From an uncultured Lachnospiraceae bacterium (lineage in GTDB: Bacteria; Bacillota; Clostridia; Lachnospirales; Lachnospiraceae), in contig CANOCU010000026.1 of the NCBI GenBank assembly GCA_947564645.1, positions 1 to 51,884 on the forward strand: a DNA stretch of 51,884 bases, given 5' to 3'. Positions 22,917 through 31,712 of this stretch are shown here, piece after piece. The notes beneath the pieces were generated by a model. It was not told where the DNA came from. It did not search any database and saw only the letters and a program-made list of their open reading frames with translations. Each line of letters opens with the position of its first letter. Within the stretch, counting starts at the first letter, position 1. Made by a program: the position numbers and the translations under genes.

Positions 22917-25190
22917 ATGGAATCCTTTACGGAAAAGAAGAAGACAAGCACGAAAGTAGAACTGCTGGCGCCTGCGGGGAATTATGAAGCGTTCCTGGGA
23001 GCGGTCAATGCGGGCGCGGATGCGGTCTATCTGGGCGGTGAGAAATTCGGCGCCAGAGCCTATGCGGATAATTTCACGGCGGAAGAGATCTGCCGGGCCC
23101 TCCATGTGGCGCATTTTATGGGGCGGAAGATCTATCTTACCGTGAACACCCTGCTGAAAGAGGAGGAGTTCGAGGAGCTGATCCCGTATCTGAGGCCTTT
23201 CTATGAAGCCGGACTGGACGGGGTGATCGTACAGGATATCGGGGTGCTTACACAGATCAGGGAGCATTTCCCGGAACTTGCGCTGCACGCCAGCACGCAG
23301 ATGGCGATCACCGGGCCGCAGGGGGCCGCGTTTCTGAAAGAGCAGGGCGTGGAGCGGATCGTGCCGGCCAGGGAATTGTCGCTTGCGCAGGTGCGGCAGA
23401 TCAAAGAGCAGACCGGCCTGGAGATAGAGTGTTTCGTGCACGGCGCCATGTGCTACTGCTATTCGGGCCAGTGCCTTTTCAGCAGTGTGCTGGGAGGCAG
23501 AAGCGGCAACAGAGGACGGTGTGCCCAGCCCTGCCGTCTGCCCTATCAGATCTGCGACAGCGCGGGGAGGGCGGCAGCCCCGGAGATCGCATATCCTTTA
23601 AGCCTGAAAGACATGTGCACGATCTCGTATCTTCCGCAGCTGATCGAGGCCGGGATCGATTCTTTCAAGATAGAAGGACGCATGAAGAAAGCGGAATACG
23701 CCGCCGGCGTGACGGCGCTTTACCGTAACTATATCGATCTTTACTATCGGCAGGGACGGGAAGCATATAAAGTGAGCAGGGAAGATCTTAACGGCCTGCA
23801 GAGCCTGTATCTTCGCAGTGAGCTCCAGACCGGCTACTATGAGCGGCATAATGGCCGGGAGATGATCACCCTCCACAAACCGAGCTATGCCGGCAGCGAC
23901 GAGAACCTGCTTGCCCGGATCCGGGCAAAGTATCTGCGGGAGCCGGACAAGGCCGACATCTCGATGCAAGTGATCCTGGAACAGGGAAAACCGGCGGTCC
24001 TACGGATCGCTCCGTATTCCGCGGAAGTAAGCAGCGGGGAGAAGCAGCAGGTCACCGTGGAGGGAGAGATCGTGGAAGCTGCCAGAAAGGCGCCCCTGCA
24101 GGCGGAGGACGTGCGCAGGCGTTTCCTAAAGACAGGCAATTATTGTGTTGCCGTCAGGGCATGTGAAGTCGTTATGCCGGAAGACAGCTTCCTGCCGGTA
24201 CGGGCCATGAATGAGCTGCGCAGGGCAGGAATCGAAGCCTATGAGCGGCAATGTATCTTACGGCGTGGTATGGTGTCCGGCAGAAGCAGTGGTAACAATG
24301 ATATACCGACCGAGTCAGTCAACAATACCGGACCGGTCGATTCCGTATCCCGTACGGTGGATGTGGATATCCTTGTCTCAACCTGCGACCAGCTTGCCGT
24401 GGCGTTAGAGTTTTCCTGCCGCCGGATCTATATCGACAGCGATCTGTATCTGACACGGCATGAGCAGGTCGTGGAATGTCTGACAGGCTGTATGGCAGAG
24501 CACAAGGGTATCTGCGGGCCGCAGCCGCAGTTTTATCTCGCACTGCCCTATATTCTGCGGTCGGACGACGATGCCTATATGGAACAGATGAAAGTACTTC
24601 TTGACAAGGAGCAGGACATTGTCCGCGGCTTTCTGGTGCGCAATTACGAGGAGGCGGCCTTTGTGCGGAAGTTGAAGGGCGGCTATGAGACGGTTCTCGA
24701 TGCGGGATTGTATTGTTATAATGCGAAGAGCGTGGATTTCTGGGCACACTATTGTAAGGAGTACACGCTGCCCTGGGAGCTGAACCGGAAGGAAGCGGGA
24801 AGACTGGCCGGTCAGGCGGCGCAGATCGGGATGCGCACCGCGATGATTGTCTATGGCCGGATCCCGATGATGATCACCGCCAACTGTATCCGCAAGACTG
24901 CCGGGCAGTGCCAGAGAACAGGGCAGACAAAAGAGCTTATGCAGTTAAAGGATCGCTACGGCGTTATTTTTCCGGTGGAAATAAATTGCAGGCACTGTTA
25001 TAATATCATCTATAATTCTGTCCCTTTTTCTTTACACCGGCAGGAGAATGTGGTAAAAAGAATCGGGGCGGATGTAAGACGCTATGATTTTACTACGGAG
25101 AGCGCCGCAGAGTGCAGGCAGATCCTGACAGGCGGGCTGCCATCCGGCGTGCCCTGTACCACAGGTCATTTGAAAAGAGGCGTGGAATAG
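22917..25190 (+). CDS. U32 family protein with C-terminal DUF3656-like region (RlhA/YdcP-like)
   Basis: 757-aa protein. The N-terminal part starts VELLAPAGNYEAFLGAVNAG, the U32 signature, and the Cys-rich segment from C179 (MCYCYSGQC, then RGRCAQPCRLPYQIC) matches the iron-sulfur-binding region of this family. About 400 more residues follow, including a low-complexity linker around residues 455-480. The layout resembles E. coli RlhA (YdcP), which hydroxylates 23S rRNA, more than the short collagenase-type members. The ATG has a GGAGGATCT site upstream. The SEDS gene follows after 6 bp. Confidence 0.88.
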   Translation: MESFTEKKKTSTKVELLAPAGNYEAFLGAVNAGADAVYLGGEKFGARAYADNFTAEEICRALHVAHFMGRKIYLTVNTLLKEEEFEELIPYLRPFYEAGLDGVIVQDIGVLTQIREHFPELALHASTQMAITGPQGAAFLKEQGVERIVPARELSLAQVRQIKEQTGLEIECFVHGAMCYCYSGQCLFSSVLGGRSGNRGRCAQPCRLPYQICDSAGRAAAPEIAYPLSLKDMCTISYLPQLIEAGIDSFKIEGRMKKAEYAAGVTALYRNYIDLYYRQGREAYKVSREDLNGLQSLYLRSELQTGYYERHNGREMITLHKPSYAGSDENLLARIRAKYLREPDKADISMQVILEQGKPAVLRIAPYSAEVSSGEKQQVTVEGEIVEAARKAPLQAEDVRRRFLKTGNYCVAVRACEVVMPEDSFLPVRAMNELRRAGIEAYERQCILRRGMVSGRSSGNNDIPTESVNNTGPVDSVSRTVDVDILVSTCDQLAVALEFSCRRIYIDSDLYLTRHEQVVECLTGCMAEHKGICGPQPQFYLALPYILRSDDDAYMEQMKVLLDKEQDIVRGFLVRNYEEAAFVRKLKGGYETVLDAGLYCYNAKSVDFWAHYCKEYTLPWELNRKEAGRLAGQAAQIGMRTAMIVYGRIPMMITANCIRKTAGQCQRTGQTKELMQLKDRYGVIFPVEINCRHCYNIIYNSVPFSLHRQENVVKRIGADVRRYDFTTESAAECRQILTGGLPSGVPCTTGHLKRGVE

Positions 25191-25196
25191 TTTTTT

Positions 25197-26588
25197 ATGG
25201 AAATATATATTACGGAGCTTTCCAAATATTTTATTACGTTGTTTATGGCATTATATACGTTGGAGTGCTTTCTCGTATTCCGCTATCAGGACGAGGAGAG
25301 CCGGAGCGGCTGTTATCTTCGCCAGAATCTGCTGATGTTTCTGGTGCATTTTTCGTGCTTTCTGGTCATATGCTTTGAGACGGGGAACATAGAATATCTC
25401 TTTTTCTATGTGCTGCAGCAGATCCTTCTGTTTGCCACGGTGATGCTTTTCCGCATGGTCTATCCCAAGGGAAACCGGCTGATCGTCAACAATATGTGTC
25501 TGTTACTCAGCATCGGCTTCGTGATCCTGACCAGACTGTCCTTCGAGAAGGCGATCAAGCAGTTCTTTATCGTGACGGTATCGATCGTGGCGGGCATGTT
25601 GATCCCCTATTTCATCCATAAGCTGAAATTCTTAAAAAGTCTTACCTGGGTCTATGCGGCAGTGGGGATCGTGGCGCTTGGCATTGTGCTAGTCATGGGA
25701 GCCGTGACCAACGGCTCGAAGATTTCCTACTCCATCGCGGGCGTAACCTTTCAGCCTTCGGAGTTTGTGAAGATCGTATTTGTGTTCTTCCTGGCAAGCG
25801 CCCTGTATGAGTCCCATGAGCTGCCCCGTGTCATCCTGACGGCGGTGCTTGCGGGTATCCATGTGCTGATCCTGGTGGCTTCCAGGGATCTTGGCAGCGC
25901 CCTGATCTTCTTTATCGTCTATGTGATGATGGTTTTTATCGCCACGGCCAGGTGGATCTATCTGCTTCTTGGATGCGTCGGTGGATGCGGCGCGGCGGTG
26001 TTGGCCTATCAGTTTTTCAGCCATGTGCAGGTGCGCGTCCAGGCCTGGAAGGATCCTTTCAGCTGTATCGACGATGCCGGGTATCAGATCACGCAGTCTC
26101 TGTTTGCCATCAGCAGCGGCGGATGGTTCGGTCTGGGATTGTTTCGGGGGACGCCGGCGTCGATTCCTTTTGTGGAGGCCGACTTTGTGTTCTCAGCGGT
26201 GGCGGAGGAACTGGGGATCCTGTTTTCCATGTGCATGATCTTAGTCTGCATCAGCTGTTTTATCATGTTCATGGACATTTCCGTCAGGCTGCAGGACAAG
26301 TTCTACCAGCTGATCGCGTTCGGACTGGGCGTCACCTATATCTTTCAGGTATTTCTGACGGTCGGGGGCGGGACGAAGTTTATCCCCATGACCGGTGTCA
26401 CACTGCCGTTTATCAGCTATGGCGGCAGTTCCGTATTGACTACACTGGTGATGTTTTTTATCATAGAAGGGTTGTTTATCATTCGACAGGAAGAAGGAGC
26501 AAAGCGTGTCAGGAGAAAGAAGAGAAGGCGGCCGGTACAAAGGGAGCGCACCCGGGCCGAAGACCAGGAAGAGGAAGAAGAGGAATAA
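25197..26588 (+). CDS. SEDS family peptidoglycan polymerase (FtsW/RodA/SpoVE)
   Basis: 463-aa integral membrane protein with about ten or more membrane helices. SEDS proteins polymerise lipid II with a partner class B PBP. The conserved ASRDLGSALIFF and GVTLPFISYGGSSVLTTLV motifs are present; the N-terminal 75 residues add extra helices. The C-terminus is a highly charged cytoplasmic tail (RRKKRRRPVQRERTRAEDQE) encoded in the same DNA as the start of the PBP, which overlaps by 83 nt. FtsW, RodA or SpoVE identity cannot be decided from sequence. Confidence 0.92.
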   Translation: MEIYITELSKYFITLFMALYTLECFLVFRYQDEESRSGCYLRQNLLMFLVHFSCFLVICFETGNIEYLFFYVLQQILLFATVMLFRMVYPKGNRLIVNNMCLLLSIGFVILTRLSFEKAIKQFFIVTVSIVAGMLIPYFIHKLKFLKSLTWVYAAVGIVALGIVLVMGAVTNGSKISYSIAGVTFQPSEFVKIVFVFFLASALYESHELPRVILTAVLAGIHVLILVASRDLGSALIFFIVYVMMVFIATARWIYLLLGCVGGCGAAVLAYQFFSHVQVRVQAWKDPFSCIDDAGYQITQSLFAISSGGWFGLGLFRGTPASIPFVEADFVFSAVAEELGILFSMCMILVCISCFIMFMDISVRLQDKFYQLIAFGLGVTYIFQVFLTVGGGTKFIPMTGVTLPFISYGGSSVLTTLVMFFIIEGLFIIRQEEGAKRVRRKKRRRPVQRERTRAEDQEEEEEE

Positions 26589-27981
26589 ACAGATCCTTGC
26601 AGTCACCTGGCTTTTTGTCGCTGTTTTTTTAGGGATGATGGGGTATACGTGCTACTATGCCGCCACCAATAAGCAGGAGCTGATCAACAACAGCTATAAC
26701 GGCAGGCAGGAGATCTTCGCCGCACAGAATACGCGGGGAAGCATCTATGCGGCGGGCGGACAGGTGCTGGCCGAGACGCAGACGGACGCAGACGGCGGGG
26801 AAAAGAGAGTATACCCTTACGAGAATCTTTTTGCCCATGCCGTGGGATACGCCTCCAACGGCAGATTCGGCATAGAGGCGTCGGCCAATTACTATCTGAT
26901 CAATTCCAACGCCAGACTGGCGGACAAAGTGGCAAGTGACGTGGCCGGCGCCAAATATCCGGGAGACAGCGTGGTGACTACACTGGATGTGAGCCTGCAG
27001 GATATCGCGTCCCGGTCGCTGGGTGTCTATAAGGGGGCGATCATCGTCTCCGAGCCGGCCACAGGCAGGATACTGGCCATGGTCTCCAAGCCGGACTTTG
27101 ATCCCAACGAGATCGATGCGATCTGGGATGAGGTGATCAAGGATAAGGAGAGCACGGTTCTCTTAAACCGGGTGACCCAGGGGCTGTATCCGCCGGGTTC
27201 CACCTTCAAGATCGTCACGGCGTTAGAATATATCCGGGAGAATCCGGACACTTACGGGCAGTACCGCTACAATTGCAACGGCAGATACAGCGTCGGGCAG
27301 GATACGATCAACTGCTATCACGGGTCGGTGCATGGGAGTGAAGATTTTACCAAGTCTTTTGCCAAATCCTGCAATGCTTCCTTTGCGAATATCGGTATGC
27401 AGTTAGACCGGGCGAAATGGGGGCGGACGCTGGACGGCCTGCTGTTCAATCAGGAACTGCCGGTGTCCTTTGCCTACAACAAGAGCAGGCTTGTGATAGA
27501 TGCCGCCACATCCGACTCGGATATCCTGCAGGCGTCGATCGGGCAGGGAACCACCCAGATCACGCCGCTGCATCTGAACATGATCACCTGCGCCATCGCC
27601 AACAAGGGCACGGTCATGAAGCCCTATCTGGTGGATCAGGTCAGGAACAACGAGGGAACCGTCATCAAGCAGTTTTCTCCGGATGCTTATAAGAAGCTGC
27701 TCTCGGAGGAAGAGGCGGCCGCGTTGACGGAGCTGATGAGTGCGGTGGTTCAGAGCGGTACGGGCACGAAGCTGTCCGGACTGACTTATACCGCGGCCGG
27801 TAAGACGGGGTCGGCGGAATACAATAATATCAAGACGGATTCCCATGCCTGGTTTACGGGCTTTGCCCCGGTCGAGGAACCGGAGGTGTGCGTCACGATC
27901 ATTATTGAGGGCGCAGGAAGCGGCGGCGACTATGCGGTGCCGATCGCCAAACGGATCTTCGATGAATATTTCGGGGCATAG
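26506..27981 (+). CDS. Class B penicillin-binding protein, PbpA-like transpeptidase
   Basis: 491-aa membrane-anchored D,D-transpeptidase and probable partner of the upstream SEDS protein. A basic cytoplasmic head (residues 1-28) precedes the membrane helix LAVTWLFVAVFLGMMGY. Catalytic motifs: STFK with S232, SCN with S288, and KTG with K433. It is short and lacks a large N-terminal dimerisation module, like actinobacterial PbpA. GTG 26506 is chosen because AAGGAG (26494-26499) has ideal spacing; this makes an 83-nt overlap with the SEDS gene in another frame. Confidence 0.92.
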   Translation: MSGERREGGRYKGSAPGPKTRKRKKRNKQILAVTWLFVAVFLGMMGYTCYYAATNKQELINNSYNGRQEIFAAQNTRGSIYAAGGQVLAETQTDADGGEKRVYPYENLFAHAVGYASNGRFGIEASANYYLINSNARLADKVASDVAGAKYPGDSVVTTLDVSLQDIASRSLGVYKGAIIVSEPATGRILAMVSKPDFDPNEIDAIWDEVIKDKESTVLLNRVTQGLYPPGSTFKIVTALEYIRENPDTYGQYRYNCNGRYSVGQDTINCYHGSVHGSEDFTKSFAKSCNASFANIGMQLDRAKWGRTLDGLLFNQELPVSFAYNKSRLVIDAATSDSDILQASIGQGTTQITPLHLNMITCAIANKGTVMKPYLVDQVRNNEGTVIKQFSPDAYKKLLSEEEAAALTELMSAVVQSGTGTKLSGLTYTAAGKTGSAEYNNIKTDSHAWFTGFAPVEEPEVCVTIIIEGAGSGGDYAVPIAKRIFDEYFGA

Positions 27982-28011
27982 GGAAGGAAATGGAGTAAAA
28001 TTGGTGCAGTA

Positions 28012-28030
28012 TCGCAGGCACGGCCTGCGA
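28012..28030 (+). other. Perfect 8-bp hairpin before the Nudix gene
   Basis: TCGCAGGC (28012-28019), loop ACG, GCCTGCGA (28023-28030), between the PBP stop and the Nudix start, 19 bp before the ATG. No T-run follows; it may modulate expression of the next gene. Confidence 0.5.
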
Positions 28031-28049
28031 CAGGCAGAGGTGTGAGATT

Positions 28050-28496
28050 ATGATTGAGGCTGTGAGCAGCGGTGGGGTTGTTATTTTTCGCGGGAAGATA
28101 CTTGTGCTGTATAAGCATCTGCACAACAAATACGAGGGATGGGTACTGCCCAAGGGGACGATAGAAGAGGGGGAGACGCAGGCCCAGACGGCGCTCAGGG
28201 AGGTCTATGAGGAGTCCGGGGTGCAGGCGTCCATTATGAAATACATCGGCAAGAGCCAGTATACCTTTCTCGTCCCGGAAGATACGGTGTCCAAGGAGGT
28301 ACATTGGTATCTGATGATCGCGGACAGCTACTACAGCCGTCCCCAGCGGGAGGAATATTTTACGGACTCCGGCTATTATAAGTATCATGAGGCGTATCAT
28401 CTGCTCAAATTTCCCAACGAGAAGCAGATACTGGAGCAGGCGTACGGGATCTATCTGGATCTGAAGAAGAAGGAACTCTGGTATAACAAAACATGA
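28050..28496 (+). CDS. Nudix hydrolase
   Basis: 148-aa cytoplasmic pyrophosphohydrolase. The Nudix box is complete, starting with GTIEEGE at residue 36 and ending REVYEESGV at 58, matching Gx5Ex7REUxEExGU. It begins VSSGGVVIFRGKILVLYKH, a typical Ap4A/NDP hydrolase-like opening. The actual substrate is not readable. It follows the PBP gene by 68 bp and may be in the same transcript. Confidence 0.92.
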   Translation: MIEAVSSGGVVIFRGKILVLYKHLHNKYEGWVLPKGTIEEGETQAQTALREVYEESGVQASIMKYIGKSQYTFLVPEDTVSKEVHWYLMIADSYYSRPQREEYFTDSGYYKYHEAYHLLKFPNEKQILEQAYGIYLDLKKKELWYNKT

Positions 28497-28625
28497 CCAT
28501 TACCTAATTAAGGAAAAGTTAATGGTTTATGGCTGTTTTATTGCGGGGAAGTGTGTTAAAATAATCTAAGTTTATATTTGCCGGGACAACAACGAAGAAG
28601 GATCATATTTTTGTCGGGAATATCC

Positions 28626-28940
28626 ATGAAATTTTATAAAAATCTTTATATTGGGGATACTATTAGAAATCCGGGGAAGACGCGGAGAAAATTAAAAAGA
28701 TATGCAAAGCTGCAGAATGTATATGTGATCGCGTATATGGAGGAGAGCGGCCAGCTGTCGATCTATCATAATCTGATGTTTCAGCAGCGTTATTACAGGG
28801 AACATCCGCCGTATGTGATCGGGATCGCCGGCAGTCATGACGAGGCTGTGGAGATCGTCTGCCGTATTGCGAAGGAGGCTGTCTGCAAGACCGGACAGGC
28901 TGATTTGACTGCGTATCTTTTTGGTGGAGCCATGAGTTGA
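28626..28940 (+). CDS. Small conserved-looking protein of unknown function
   Basis: About 104-aa basic protein starting MKFYKNLYIGDTI, with a region QLSIYHNLMFQQRYYREHPP and a C-terminal helical part AVEIVCRIAKEAV. It has no membrane helix, signal peptide or catalytic motif that I can see. ATG 28626 is used; an in-frame TTG at 28611 has AAGGA 8 nt upstream and would add five residues. A TAAAAT at 28557-28562 might be its -10 box. It sits between the Nudix gene and the DUF2953-GerW pair. Confidence 0.75.
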   Translation: MKFYKNLYIGDTIRNPGKTRRKLKRYAKLQNVYVIAYMEESGQLSIYHNLMFQQRYYREHPPYVIGIAGSHDEAVEIVCRIAKEAVCKTGQADLTAYLFGGAMS

Positions 28941-28965
28941 GAAGAGGGAACCTACGTTAAATTCT

Positions 28966-30042
28966 ATGTTACATATTATTTTGCTCATTTTAAAAATCAT
29001 AGGCATTATCCTGTTGTGTATCCTGGGTGTTTTGCTTCTCGCGGTCTGCTGTGCGCTGTTCGTGCCGCTGCGGTACCGGATCGAGGTGTTCCGGGAAGAG
29101 GGGGAGGGCAATCCGCCCTTTGTGGTGCGGGCGAAGGTTACCTGGCTGCTCCATCTGGTCAACGTCCTGATCCGTTATCCGGCGGATGTGTATGTGAGAG
29201 TGCGGCTCTTCCTGTTTACCCTGTTCAGGATACCGGAGGCGGAGAAGAAGCGGACGAAGGAAGCGACGGAAGGAGAGAAGAAGCAGAAGAGACAGAAGAA
29301 GGATAAAGGGAAAGAGAAAGACAAAGAACAGGCTGCCGGGCAGGCACAGCCGGCGGCGAAAGAACAGGCCTGGCAGGTTACAGACGAGGCGTCAGGGAAG
29401 GATGTGTACACGGGTGAGGAGGCAGGTGCGAGAGGCGGTACGGCCGGAGCCGCCCCGGATCCGGATACCGGGAAGCCGGATACACAAAGCAGGGAATCGG
29501 CGGATGACACGGAACCGGAACCTTCCGGGTTTCCCGGTAAATTCTTTTATAGGATCCGTCAGAAGATCCGTGAACTAATCGCCAGGATCAGGCAGCTTGT
29601 CTTGAAATTAAAGGCCGCGTTTCAAAATATAGTGTACACAATCCGGCATTTGTGTGATAGAATAAAGTCTGCGTCGGAGACGATACAGTACTATAAAGAG
29701 GTGTTGGAGAGCGATGCCTTCCGTCAGTCCTGGGCACTGTGCAAGGGACAGACCGGCATCCTGCTAAAGGCCCTGAAGCCCGATAAATTTGAGGCGGATC
29801 TGATCATAGGAACCGGGGATCCGGCGTCCACGGGGGAGATCCTTGCATGGTACGGTATGCTGTATCCGTTTCTGGGAGAGCATGTGCGGATCACAGGGGA
29901 TTTCGAGCGGGCGCATGTAGAGGGGTTCCTGTTTATCAGGGGTAAGATAAGGGCGTTCACTTTCCTGCGTGTGGCATGGAAGGTTTACCGGAATAGAAAT
30001 GTAAGAACATTGATCAAGCTGTTTAAGAAGGAGGCTGTATAA
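28966..30042 (+). CDS. DUF2953 domain-containing membrane protein (YtfI-like)
   Basis: 358-aa protein with an N-terminal membrane helix (about 4-32, LILKIIGIILLCILGVLLLA), then a short beta-rich part ending FRIPEAEKKR, a long low-complexity linker (about 90-185) very rich in Lys, Glu, Gln and Ala, and a C-terminal DUF2953 region (ADLIIGTGDPASTGEILAWY). In Bacillus the homologue ytfI lies before ytfJ, as here: the GerW gene begins right after the stop codon. Function is unknown but linked to spores by this pairing. Confidence 0.88.
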   Translation: MLHIILLILKIIGIILLCILGVLLLAVCCALFVPLRYRIEVFREEGEGNPPFVVRAKVTWLLHLVNVLIRYPADVYVRVRLFLFTLFRIPEAEKKRTKEATEGEKKQKRQKKDKGKEKDKEQAAGQAQPAAKEQAWQVTDEASGKDVYTGEEAGARGGTAGAAPDPDTGKPDTQSRESADDTEPEPSGFPGKFFYRIRQKIRELIARIRQLVLKLKAAFQNIVYTIRHLCDRIKSASETIQYYKEVLESDAFRQSWALCKGQTGILLKALKPDKFEADLIIGTGDPASTGEILAWYGMLYPFLGEHVRITGDFERAHVEGFLFIRGKIRAFTFLRVAWKVYRNRNVRTLIKLFKKEAV

Positions 30043-30432
30043 ATGGCAGATAATAATTTCTCTGGGGTGATCGAATCTTTAATGAAAGGCATGAATGCGG
30101 TGATCGGCACGAAGACGGTGGTGGGCGACGCGACACAGATCGGCGATACCATTATCCTGCCGCTTGTCGATATCAGCTTCGGCGTGGGAGCAGGCGCCAG
30201 CGCCAGCGATAAGAAGAACGGCGGGGGCGGCGGGTTTTCCGCCAAGATGACACCGAGTGCGGTGCTGGTGATCAAGAACGGCTCCACGAAGCTAGTCAAT
30301 ATCAAGAATCAGGATACCATCACGAAGGTGCTCGACATGATCCCGGACATCGTGGATAAGTTTACTTCTCCCAAGGAAGAGATGATCGAGGACGATAAAG
30401 CGGTGGACATCGCATTTCCGGAAGAAGAATAG
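30043..30432 (+). CDS. gerW: GerW/YtfJ family sporulation protein
   Basis: 129-aa protein of the YtfJ (GerW) family, required in Bacillus for normal spore germination. Typical features are the opening SGVIESLMKGMNAVIGTKTV, GDTIILPLVDISFGVGAGAS, a Gly-rich loop and SAVLVIKNGSTKLVNI. It starts directly at the DUF2953 stop with an AAGGAGG-type site in the upstream gene. Its presence supports a spore-forming host. Confidence 0.93.
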   Translation: MADNNFSGVIESLMKGMNAVIGTKTVVGDATQIGDTIILPLVDISFGVGAGASASDKKNGGGGGFSAKMTPSAVLVIKNGSTKLVNIKNQDTITKVLDMIPDIVDKFTSPKEEMIEDDKAVDIAFPEEE

Positions 30433-30529
30433 CGGGATCAGGGAAAGACCAGTACTATTTTGACGGAGGGCAGAACGATTCGGGCTGCAGGTTCATATAC
30501 TATATAAAGAGCATAAGCAGGGGTAGTAT

Positions 30530-30670
30530 ATGAAGAAATTGATAGGTTTTGTGGCGGTCTGTATTGCGGCAGGGATGCTGTTTATGCTTTTTTTGACCAA
30601 CCGGTTTATCGGTCTGGTTCTGATCGTTCTGCTGTTGCTGATCGGGTACAATTTTTTCTGTTGTGATTGA
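30530..30670 (+). CDS. 46-aa two-helix membrane protein
   Basis: Short open frame MKKLIGFVAVCIAAGMLFML...GYNFFCCD with an ATG at 30530 and AGGGG 6-7 nt upstream. Two hydrophobic stretches are joined by TNRF, so it should form a membrane hairpin with a Cys-Cys-Asp end. TATACT at 30496-30501 could be a -10 box, and CATATACT there also resembles a sporulation sigmaE -10. Its place after GerW suggests a spore or membrane role, but this is inference. Confidence 0.7.
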   Translation: MKKLIGFVAVCIAAGMLFMLFLTNRFIGLVLIVLLLLIGYNFFCCD

Positions 30671-30737
30671 GGGGAAGGCTAAGACAGGTAATTTTACAGG
30701 AGCCGTTTTTACAGGCTCGGGTGATCGGGGTTTATCT

Positions 30738-31280
30738 ATGAAGAGGGTAGAAGAGATACTTGTGCAGGGATCCGAGGAGGAACTGCAGGAGTTAAAAGCA
30801 TGGCTTTTTCGGGAAAATATACGGATCGAAGCGGCATCGAAAGAGTTAAAGAGTATGCAGGAGCAGTTCCTGAAGGAGAAGGTGCAGTTTCAGGAAGAAA
30901 TGAAGATCCTAAACCGCAAGATGGTGGGAGAACGCCAGCGGTTAAAGGAGGACAACCAGTTCTTCGAGAAGAAGATGGAGATATTGCAGAACGGATTCAA
31001 GCAGCTCGACCTTGACCGCAGGCGGTTAGACAAAGAGTGGGCGCGGTTATCCGCGGAGAAGGAGCTGTTGGACGAGCATCTTCTTTACGGGAGTCATCCG
31101 GAGGTCTCGGTCTTCTTCCAGGGGGTGCGCAACCTTCTGTCTTTGAAGAAGCGTTATAAAGATCTGATCAAGATCTTCCATCCGGACAACGTGGCCGGAG
31201 ACAAGGACGTGATCCAGCGCATCAACAAAGAGTATGAGAGCCTGAAAGAGCATTACGAGAAAGAATTCAAACATGCGTAA
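30738..31280 (+). CDS. Coiled-coil protein with a C-terminal J domain
   Basis: 180-aa protein. Residues about 10-125 are a long Glu/Lys/Gln-rich coiled coil (KELKSMQEQFLKEKVQFQEE). The C-terminal 50 residues are a J domain with an intact HPD tripeptide: RYKDLIKIFHPDNVAGD, then QRINKEYESLKEHYEKEF. J domains activate DnaK; here it sits at the C-terminus, unlike in DnaJ. ATG 30738 follows a GGGG site; an in-frame GTG at 30663 would overlap the small membrane protein. Confidence 0.83.
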   Translation: MKRVEEILVQGSEEELQELKAWLFRENIRIEAASKELKSMQEQFLKEKVQFQEEMKILNRKMVGERQRLKEDNQFFEKKMEILQNGFKQLDLDRRRLDKEWARLSAEKELLDEHLLYGSHPEVSVFFQGVRNLLSLKKRYKDLIKIFHPDNVAGDKDVIQRINKEYESLKEHYEKEFKHA

Positions 31281-31299
31281 AACGCAAAGCTCCAACTTA

Positions 31300-31330
31300 A
31301 AAATCCCGGCTGATGGTCAGTCGGGATTTT
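31300..31330. terminator. Bidirectional terminator between the J-domain gene and rpmB
   Basis: AAAATCCCG (31300-31308) and CGGGATTTT (31322-31330) are perfect arms, with inner CTGA/TCAG; A-run on the left and T-run on the right, between convergent genes. Confidence 0.9.
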
Positions 31331-31339
31331 ATAAGTTAA

Positions 31340-31525
31340 TTAAGCTCTTTCCACTTTTCCGGATCTTAAGCAGCGTGTACAAACGTGAAGTTTCTTATTG
31401 CCGCCGTTCACTTTGCACATAACGCTCTTAACATTAGAATTCCAAATTCTGTTAGATCTTCTATGAGAATGGCTTACGTTATTTCCAAAATGAGCGCCCT
31501 TACCACAAACATCACACTTAGCCAT
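31340..31525 (-). CDS. rpmB: 50S ribosomal protein L28
   Basis: 61-aa ribosomal protein, the usual length. The zinc-binding Cys pairs are present: C4-C7 (CDVC) and C49-C52 (CTRC), so this is the zinc-containing form. NVSHSHRRSNRIWNSNVK is diagnostic. TTAGGAGGTGC precedes the ATG on the minus strand. It is a single gene with its own promoter and terminator. Confidence 0.98.
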   Translation of the reverse strand: MAKCDVCGKGAHFGNNVSHSHRRSNRIWNSNVKSVMCKVNGGNKKLHVCTRCLRSGKVERA

Positions 31526-31588
31526 CTTTGCACCTCCTAACGATACAATCGATTCTTTTTTTGCGTTCTTTGCTCACACAACATTTGT

Positions 31589-31617
31589 ATAATAGCAGAA
31601 AGTAAAACGGAATGCAA
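31589..31617 (-). promoter_or_regulatory. rpmB: SigmaA-type promoter of rpmB
   Basis: On the minus strand: TTGCAT (31617-31612), 17-nt spacer, TATTAT (31594-31589) with an extended TG before it. It is 64 bp upstream of the rpmB start. Confidence 0.75.
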
Positions 31618-31671
31618 GCGGAAATTACATATTTTGCCTGAAATCATGTTTCTTTTTTTGAGCAAACAGGT

Positions 31672-31677
31672 TATAAT
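31672..31677 (+). promoter_or_regulatory. Candidate -10 box for the YloU-like gene
   Basis: TATAAT at 31672-31677, 36 bp before the ATG; the -35 region (TTTCTT at 31649-31654) is weak. Confidence 0.45.
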
Positions 31678-31712
31678 ATGGATGTATATTCAGAATAATA
31701 AGGAGGTAGCTT

